A stretch of DNA of 64,000 nucleotides from Candidatus Altimarinota bacterium (GTDB lineage Bacteria > Patescibacteriota > Gracilibacteria > BD1-5 > UBA6164). Location: contig JAQTOS010000007.1 of assembly GCA_028713225.1 (NCBI GenBank), positions 1 through 64,000 on the forward strand. Direction: 5' to 3'. This document shows, piece after piece, positions 56,564 to 64,000 of the stretch. Below the pieces are notes generated by a model that worked only from the letters and a program-made list of their open reading frames with translations, did not search any database and was not told where the DNA came from. Numbering within the stretch: position 1 is the first letter of the stretch; each line of letters begins with the position of its first letter. Both the position numbers and the translations under genes were made by a program.

Positions 56564-58003
56564 ATGTTTGAAACTTCTATTTTGCTTTTACTAAAAGCCC
56601 TTATAATAAATATTATCATCCCAATAATTACTTGAATTTTATTTATATATTTATTTTTCTGAACAAAATTTAGAGGAATTATTTTATATATAATATCATT
56701 TTTTATCTGAACTTGAGTTATAGCTTTTAGTTTATTTAATCTACAATTTATATATTTTTGAATCTGAATTTTAGAATATTTGTTATTGAACATATTTTTA
56801 CTATTAGCTTTAATAATAAAAATTTTCTACAAAAAACAGAATTTTTGAAATTATATTCAAGCTTTAAAAATTAGTTATGAAAATATTAATTTAAATGAAA
56901 TAAATTTAAGCCAAAAATTAGTTGTAATATTTTGATCTATATTTGTAGTTATATCATCTATAATAAGTTTTTTATATGTTGCAAACTTCCCTAGTTATGC
57001 TGATGATGCTTTTTGAAATTGGCATATTCCAGTTTTGAATATATATGAAGATTCTTGAGTAAAAATATTTTGAGATAAATCCGAAATACTTGGGAAATGA
57101 AGGCTTGGTTATCCTATTTTCATACCTATATACAAAGTAATAATAGCTGATTTTTTCTGATGAATTAACGATATTTATATAAATTTATGGCAATATCTTA
57201 GTTTTATTTTATTTTTGATATTTGTATTTTATATATCTATAGAAAAAACGAAAAATCCATTTTATTCTATACTTCCCTTGATTTTAATACTTTGATTACC
57301 TTTGGTATTTTTTCATAGTGTAGAGGGGTATTTAGATTTAGCTTGTGCTATATATTCTGTATTTAGTATATATTTTTTATACTTATTTTTAGAAAAAAAA
57401 GATTATGATTATTTGAGTATGTGACTTCTTTTTTGATTTATATTATCTAGTATAAAAAATGACTGATTAGTTGTTTATTTCGCATGAATTATTATAGCCT
57501 TTATAATAATTCTTGTACTTAAAAAAGAATTTAAAAAAATAGTTCTAAATTCTATAAAAGAAAAAACAATGATTATAAAATCTGGATTTTTTGCTTTATG
57601 GTTTTTGATTCCTTTTATTGCTATAAAATCTTATTATTGATTAGGCTACAATCAAGCTGCTTGAGAAGCTGCATGAGTATGAGTTTCGGATAAGATACAT
57701 TCTGAGATTTTTTCTATGTTTAGTCCAATATTTTTAAAAATGGATAACTTCAATCTTGCTTTGATTTTTATTGCTATAATCTGATATATTGTCTTGAAAA
57801 ATATAAAGAAAAATATAGAAAACAATAATCTTTTTATAATCCTTAGTGCTGTGATGATTTTCTTAGTTTTGATAGCTGTATTTTTGTTTACTGAAAATTA
57901 TCTATGGGTTATGAATCAAACTACAGTAAATAGAGTTTTTACTATGGTTTTTATTATATTATTTGCTTTTACTTGATTTTTATTACATGAAAAAAAAGAT
58001 TAA
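56564..58003 (+). CDS. polytopic membrane protein, GT-C glycosyltransferase-like
   Basis: 479 residues with about twelve hydrophobic segments. Between the early helices lies a soluble loop with SYADDAFGNWHIPVLNIYED, where the DD pair is at the place of the acidic motif of GT-C transferases using polyprenyl-phosphate sugars. It probably adds a sugar to an exported glycan or protein from a lipid donor. The family could be the PMT/ArnT-like or DUF2029-type; I cannot choose. Overlaps GtrA by 17 nt. Confidence 0.8.
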
Positions 58004-58382
58004 AAAATTATTTTCTCAGAAAATTATAAAATACATTATTTGATGATGAATGGCTGCGCTAATAGATTTGGCTTGTTTATATATAGCTGTAGAATTTTTC
58101 TGATTATACTATATAGTTTGAGCTATTTTAGCATTTGTTGTATCATTTATATTTTGATTTTTATTCCAAAAATATATAACTTTTTCGAATTTCGATAAAA
58201 AACATCTTCATCAATGATTTTTATTTTTTGTTTTTCAGATAATTTGATTATGATTAAACATATTATTACTTTTTGTACTAGTTGAAAAATTTTGATTTCA
58301 TTATATGTATGTAGCAATTTTTAATAAATTTATTGTATTTATATGGAATTTTTTAATGAATAATCGCTTTAATTTCAAATAA
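57987..58382 (+). CDS. GtrA-like lipid-linked sugar flippase family protein
   Basis: 131 residues, four hydrophobic helices in the GtrA arrangement: KYIIGGGMAALIDLACLYIAVE, ILAFVVSFIFGFLFQKYITF, LFFVFQIIGLGLNILL, and IFNKFIVFIWNFLMNNRFNF. GtrA proteins are thought to translocate bactoprenol-linked glucose. Here the GT2 gene next to it would make the lipid-linked sugar and the GT-C-like protein would use it, together the Gtr three-part scheme (inference). Confidence 0.93.
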
Positions 58383-58386
58383 TAAA

Positions 58387-59112
58387 ATGAAGAAAAAACT
58401 ATCTATAATTATCCCCTTTTTAAATGAAGAAAAAACTATAAAACAAATTCTTCAAAAAATAGTAAATCTAAAAAATTTAAATTTAGAAAAAGAAATAATT
58501 CTTGTTAATGATTGATCTAGTGATAATAGCAAAAATATCATAAATGAATTCATTTCTAAAGAGTATGAAAATACAAGTTTTATCTATATAGAAAATGAAA
58601 CTAATAAATGAAAATGATATTCATTAAAAGAGTGATTTAAAAAATCAACTTGAGATTATTTAATAGTACAAGACGCTGATTTGGAATATAATCCTGAAGA
58701 TTATTCAAAAATAATAAAAAAACTAGAACAAGAAAATCTTGATTTTGTATATTGATCTAGAACTAGATGATATTTTGAAAATTGATTTAGATATTCTTAT
58801 TTAAGTTTCTTATTTTGATGACTTGTTATATCTTTTCTAAGTTCATTAGCAACATTAAAAATTATAACAGATGAACCAACTTGTTATAAACTATTTAAGT
58901 CTAGTCTAAAAGATTTACTTATAGTGCCTACAGAAAATTGATTTGAATGGGAACCCGCTATAACTGTTTTTTTGATAAAAAAATGATTCAAATACTCTGA
59001 AGTCCCTATAAGTTATTTCCCTAGGAAAAGTAGTGAATGAAAAAAAATAAAATGGATTGATTGAGTAAAAGCAATACAAACTATAATAAAACGGAGAATT
59101 AAAAAAGACTAG
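58387..59112 (+). CDS. family 2 glycosyltransferase, polyprenyl-phosphate sugar synthase-like
   Basis: 241 residues. GT-A motifs: LSIIIPFLNEEKTIKQIL, EIILVNDGSSDNSKN, DYLIVQDADLEYNPEDY (DxD) and KLFKSSLKDLL. There is no membrane anchor, as for dolichol/polyprenyl-phosphate mannose or glucose synthases of the GtrB type without helices. It follows GtrA by 4 nt. Ends in TAG within a palindromic terminator shared with the opposite gene. Confidence 0.92.
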
Positions 59113-59132
59113 AATAATTTCTAGTCTTTTTT
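59101..59132. terminator. perfect 12-bp bidirectional terminator containing both stops
   Basis: AAAAAAGACTAG and CTAGTCTTTTTT flank AATAATTT. Read from either side the palindrome encodes Lys-Lys-Asp-stop (TAG), and both convergent genes end this way. Confidence 0.9.
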
Positions 59133-59825
59133 AATAATAAGAACTGTAAGATATCATTGAAAATTGAAAATTCTATCTAAAAATTTAAATATAAATTGAA
59201 ATCTTCACCAAAAATCAAAAATATTTTTCTTACAAACAACATTTCTTTCAATTAAAGTTAATCAAGATGCAATAATTTCTTTTTTTAAATCATAAATTTT
59301 ATATTCTTCTGGATACTCCCATTTATTAAGAAAATTTGATAATAAATAAGCTAATCTATATACAAAACTATAATGATTTGGAATTGCTATTATAATAAAT
59401 CAATCATTTTTTAATATTCTTTTATATTCAATTAATGCATTTTTTATATCATCTGATAAAAAATGTTCTAATACTCAAGCATTAAAAACTATATCAAAAC
59501 TTTCATCTTCAAATGGCATATTAAACATATCAGCTACAACAAAATCTGCAGTTTTTCACATATTTAAAAATGTTGATTTAGCTTTATCTATAGCATTTAT
59601 ATCTAAATCTAATAATGTCTTTGATAAATCATTATTTAGCACAAAGCTATTAACTCAAAATTGACTTCAAACTTCTATTATTTTAGACCCATTTTTTATA
59701 TTTGGTAATTTTTCTATAATATCCTTTAATTTAAGATGAAAACATTGTGGATTATTATATAAATAATTAATCTCTTCCATAGAAGTTTTATTTGACATCT
59801 CTGCCCATATATCTTTTTGTATCAT
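59121..59825 (-). CDS. SAM-dependent methyltransferase, class I
   Basis: 234 residues. Motif I IIEVGSQFGVNSFVL (Gly by UGA), acidic loop LLDLDINAIDK, motif for VADMFNMPFEDESFDIVFNAGVLEH and the following LKNDGFIIIAIPN. C-terminal part is helical. Typical Methyltransf_11 fold. In this gene context it may methylate a sugar; the substrate is unproven. Confidence 0.9.
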
Positions 59826-59839
59826 AAATATAATCTATA

Positions 59840-61036
59840 TTAATTAATAAATTTTATCAAACTATTCCAATCATATTTTTTTCAATATTCTTTTATATTT
59901 TTTATATATTCTTCTGATTTAGTTTTTTCTAAAGCTATCTTTATATTATCCAAAAACTCATATTTCCCTTTTGAAATAAAACAATAATCCGAATGTTTTA
60001 ATATTTCGTAAAATCATGTTGTTATAACTGGCTTTCATTGAACAAGATATTCAAAAAATTTAACTGGACTTACTCAATCTGTAAGTTTATTTATTTTAAA
60101 TGGAATAATTGATACATCAAATAAACTTGAATAATACTTTAATTCTGAATATGGTTTATATCATATAAATATTAAATTTTTATATTGTAATAGTCATTTA
60201 GTCTTTAAAAGGTTTTTATTATCAATTCATATTATTAAAAGAGTGTAATTATTATTTTTTAATATTTCTTCTAATATATCAAAATCTATCCAATCTTCTA
60301 TTGCTCAATAAAATCATATAATATTTCAATGTAAATTATACTTTAATTTTATATCATTAAATTTATCAATATTATCTATTTCCCAATCATTCAGAGATAC
60401 TCAATTAGGTACGTATAGAACATCTTTTCTATAATTTAAAATTTGATCTTTTAATTTATCTGCTGTAGTACAGACTAAATCTGCTGATAATATTGCATTT
60501 ATATGGTCTTTTTCTATATCAATATCACTGATAGAAATATCATCTAAATAATCATATATTATTTTATTAGTCTTAAAATAATATTTAAAATTATTTATAA
60601 AATTATTATAAAATATATAATAATAATAAATAATATCTATAGTATATATTCAATTATTCTTTAAAATTCTTTTCAAATAAGAAAAAGAATTTATTTGCAA
60701 TATATTATAGCCATCTATTCTTTCAATACTTGGCTTAATTCCTAAAAATGGAATATATAGATATATTAAATTATATTCTTCTCAATATTCATTTAAAAAT
60801 GCTTTAGCTAATTGTTGTGGCCTTTGAGTCATTATGTTGAATGGTATTGTAGAAAAAAATATAGCATTTTTCTTTTTTTTATCTAAAAAATCATAAACTA
60901 TTTTTTTTTGATTCCTATAAAAAATATATCATATAATTCAACGTAAATTATCAAAAACACCAAAAACAAAAAAAATTGTTTTTTTTTCGTTTCATAATAT
61001 TAAAATAAGTATTTTTTTTATTATTTTTATAAACAT
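59840..61036 (-). CDS. GT4-type glycosyltransferase-like protein
   Basis: 398 residues. It opens with a Lys-rich, Ile-rich segment (KIIKKILILIL), then IFFSTIPFNIMTQRPQQLAKAFLNE as in GT4 transferases acting on spore-coat or wall sugars. The second domain has VLYVPNGVSLNDWEI, NIIGFYGAIEDWIDF and GVSPVKFFEYLVQGKPVITT, which carries the E residue of the C-terminal site. Gap of 9 nt to the next gene. Confidence 0.9.
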
Positions 61037-61045
61037 ATATAATAA

Positions 61046-61678
61046 TTATTTTTTACATATAAACCAAGGATCTAATCATAAAAATTTAAAAAATGGTTGC
61101 ATTAATTTCAAATAAGTCTTATTAGAGCTTAGTAAACCATTAAAATATGTTTTATTAATATTGAATCATGTCTTTTTTATTATATATTCCCATCATTTAT
61201 AATTCATAGCATAATAATGTCATTCAAAATCCCAATTATTATATATTTTTGTATCGCAATTAGGAACTCCTAAAAGTAATATTCCTCCTGGTTTCAAAAT
61301 TCTATGACATTCAGTTAATGCCAAAACTGGTGAGTATAAATGTTCTAAAACATGTGAAAATAATATAAAATCAAATGAATTATCTTCAAATGGATAAGGA
61401 TAATTATTTAAATCATGCTTAATTATATTATTATAACCTTTAGCTTTTAAATGTTTTATATTTACATCAGTTAATTCTATACTAGTTAAAGATTTTGAAT
61501 TTTTTAAATATTCATAATAAACTCCTGTTCAAGATCATATTTCAAGAGAATCTCAATTAAGATATGTTTTCAATTCTTCAGCCAAAACACTCCACATATG
61601 TTCTGGAGTTTTTGTATTTAATTGAATGGTTCAAAGTTCCTCATTCTCATAAAAAGATATATTTTTATTTTCTATCAT
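61046..61678 (-). CDS. SAM-dependent methyltransferase, class I
   Basis: 210 residues. Motif I DSLEIGSGTGVYYEYL, TSIELTDVNIKHL, DNSFDFILFSHVLEHLYSP and LKPGGILLLGVPNCD. A second methyltransferase in the same minus-strand run, not closely similar to the one at 59121. Many aromatic residues near the C-terminus (NNWDFEWHYYAMNYKWW). Probably modifies a glycan; substrate unknown. Confidence 0.9.
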
Positions 61679-61683
61679 AAAAA

Positions 61684-62849
61684 TTAAATTAATTTGTAAA
61701 TATTTTCTAGTATATTATTTTTAGATTTAATACTAAATTTTCAATTCTTAACTTTTTCAAATCAATTTAGTATAAATTCATTTCTAACTTCTCTATTATT
61801 AATCAAAAACTCCAATTTATCAACTATTTTATTAATAATATCATTTTTTTCTTCATTATTAATTTTTTCTAATAAAGTATCTATATTTAAATTGTATTTA
61901 TCTATATATTGATATTTCATAGTGTGAAATTTATTTTTATAATCAATAACAAATCAATCATTTCAATCATTTATTATATTATTAATAGCAAATGTATCTA
62001 TACTTATAGGAATAGATCAATAAGTAAATGCTTCTAAAAAAACCATTCCAAATATATCCTGAATAGTTGGCATTATATAAAAATCAGATTTTTTAAAATA
62101 TTCCATAACTTCATCTCTAGAAATAAGTCACAAAAAATGTATTTTGGTACTATTTTCATATTTTTTTAACATATCACTATTTACTTGAGAAATAAAAGTA
62201 AAATGTATATTTTCATATTTTTGAATTAAAATATTAGCAATATCAAGGAGTATATGTCATCATTTCCTTTCAAAAAATTGTTTTCAAACAAAAAGAATAT
62301 TAATATTGTCTTTTTGTTTCCAATTTAAAATATTTTCAATAGTATGATTAACTTTTATAGCTGGATATAAAATTTCTAATTTATAATCTAAATCATTTCA
62401 TAAATATGATTGAAATCAAATCTTTGCATTATCTGACCAAAATACTATTTTTTACACCTTTTTTGTTTTAATAAAAATTTTACAATAAACTTATTTATAA
62501 TATTTTCAGAAATTTTATTACTAAATCTATTTAATGATTCATAACAATCTAAATCCAAAACATAATCTCAAAATAATGGAATTGATTGACAAGAAAAAAT
62601 AATATCTCAAGGTAATTTTTTAAAAGTTATATTTGGTAAAAAATAATATTTTTTTATAAAATTAATTATATTTTGTTTTAAAAGTTCAATATTATTAAGG
62701 TTATTAGTATTATTTATAGCAGTTTTTTGATAATTTTTTCAAAAATCATCTTTATTTATATATTCAATTCACTCTGGTGGATTATCAAACATTTCTTGAT
62801 AAACTGGATGAATATTTCAAGGGATATGATTAAAATATACTTTTTTCAT
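61684..62849 (-). pseudogene. GT4 glycosyltransferase gene with a frameshift at an A6 run
   Basis: Frame starting at ATG 62849 gives 134 residues (MKKVYFNHIPGNIHPVYQEMF) and stops at TAG 62445-62447, right after six A (T run 62448-62453 on the plus strand). With one extra A the frame continues KKIVFWSDNAKIGFQSYLG into a normal GT4 C-terminal domain: INILFVGKQFFERKGGHILL, IHFLGLISRDEVMEYF, MPTIQDIFGMVFLEAFTYGSIPI (E-x7-E), ending at TAA 61684. Combined length, about 388 residues, is normal. It may be a true loss, polymerase slippage on the A run that restores the frame, or a sequencing error. Confidence 0.75.
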
Positions 62850-62851
62850 TT

Positions 62852-64000
62852 TTATTTATTAAAAATAAATTCACTAATTTTGTTAAAATAAGTATCTGAA
62901 CTAAAATTAGTTTTTACAGAGTCTATAGAATTTATAATAATTTTTTCTTTTTCATTTTCAGAAAAATCAAAATATAAATTAATCTTTTTAACAAATTCAT
63001 CTATATTTTTCTCTTCACATAAAAATCAATTATATCAATCTTTTATTAATTCTGTTAATCCTCATATATTTGATGCTATAACTGGTATTCAACAGGCCAT
63101 AGATTCTATAGCGGATATAGAAGTAGCTTCTATTACTCAATTAGAATTTATGCTTGGAATAATCACCATATCACTTATGCAATAATAATCTTTTATTTTT
63201 TCATTAGAAATATCTCAAGTTAAAATAATTTTACTTAATACTCATAAATTGTTTATTTTATCTAAAACCTTATTTTTTTCTTGTCATTCTCATGTGATAA
63301 TAAGTAAAAAATCTTCAGACAGCTTATTTATTATATCAATTGTATAAATTACTCAATTTTTTTCTACTAATCTTCTAGGACAAAAAATAACTTTTTTATC
63401 TTCTAAAATTCAATATTTTTTTCTTAAATTATTTTTTTCATTAAATTCTATTGGTGAAAATTTGGAAATATCTGTGAAATTTGGAAAATTTTTTATTTTA
63501 TCCGAATTAATTCAAAAAGAAATTGCATGATTTTTTAGTCTTTCATCTACTGCAATAATTTTATCAGCTAATTCATATCATGATTTTTCTATGAATAAGC
63601 TATAATCATATCATTTAGAATTATTTTTAACTATTTTATCTGATAAATTCATATTTGTTAAATCTCAATGAAGAGTTAGAATTTTTAGATTATTTTTTGA
63701 TAAATATTTAGAAATATAATATAGACTAACTACATCTTGAAAATGAAAAATAGTATTATTTATATTTTTATTAGAAATTTGTTTATAAATAATTTTTGAT
63801 AATATAAAATAATATAAATTTATTCACTTGTTATTATTTATTAAGTAAATAATTTTTGAAATAAATATAATAAATAAATTAAAAATACTATTAATAGAAT
63901 ATGGTGTTACTATTTCAGAATTTACTCAATTTGATAAATATAAATTATTAAGATTTTTTACATAAGTAGATAGTCATCAACTTTTATTTATATCATAAAT
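62852..64000 (-). CDS. GT4 glycosyltransferase, 5' end outside window
   Basis: 383 codons, open from the right edge to TAA at 62852. The first visible residues, IYDINKSGGLSTYVKNL, are the N-terminal GGxxxxV-type motif of GT4 transferases, so only a short start is missing. Then FHFQDVVSLYYISKYL, ILTLHGDLTN, KVIFCPRRLVEKNGVIYTIDII and NSNGVIEATSISAIESMACGIPVIASNIGG with the E-x7-E site. The start of the frameshifted gene is 2 nt downstream, so they are one operon. Confidence 0.92.

Overview
The window comes from an AT-rich bacterium that reads UGA as glycine. Nearly every gene is broken by in-frame TGA under the standard code. Read as Gly, these codons fall on invariant glycines: the UvrB and DnaX P-loops, the MurD ATP loop, the Ugd Rossmann loop, HAD DxDGT loops. 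TGG is used separately for Trp, and stops are TAA or, rarely, TAG. This is the code of Candidatus Gracilibacteria (BD1-5/GN02) and Absconditabacteria (SR1), reduced host-associated CPR bacteria; I cannot choose between them. All coordinates were obtained by reading TGA as Gly and checking that start and stop are in phase.

Layout. 1-5.7 kb: tRNA-Cys, a small helical protein, uvrB, a Cys-rich PKD-type surface protein and a MscS-like channel. 5.7-6.9 kb: a gene-poor stretch with a perfect 19-bp inverted repeat and a glucosaminidase gene that never uses UGA and looks imported. 6.9-25.5 kb: mostly minus-strand housekeeping genes (murD, DedA, U32-like, coiled-coil protein, dut, EamA, metG, two HAD proteins, dnaX, tgt, HD, rseP, AI-2E-type permease). 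Among them are a type IV pilin-like protein with a fibrinogen-like C-terminus and a plus-strand helical exported protein. 25.5-31 kb: three large unknown minus-strand proteins that look like an operon.

31-47.7 kb: a surface-protein locus with a DUF916-like membrane-anchored protein, two small exported proteins, a 1066-residue SLH protein, a divergently transcribed 215-residue exported protein that almost avoids UGA, a 674-residue protein with a barrel-like N-terminal half, and a 2531-residue repeat protein with a lamin-tail domain. 47.8-51 kb: two overlapping genes (unknown helical protein, amidohydrolase), tRNA-Gln and an unknown protein. 51-64 kb: an envelope polysaccharide/glycosylation region with UDP-sugar dehydrogenase, several GT2 and GT4 glycosyltransferases, GtrA, a GT-C-like membrane protein, an aldose epimerase and two methyltransferases; one glycosyltransferase is frameshifted and the last runs off the window.

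Together the genes describe a small cell that invests heavily in its exterior: pilus-type tip adhesin, SLH-anchored and very large repeat proteins, surface glycans and a wall-cutting enzyme, which fits an attached or predatory lifestyle (inference). No rRNA, CRISPR array, transposase or complete phage was found.
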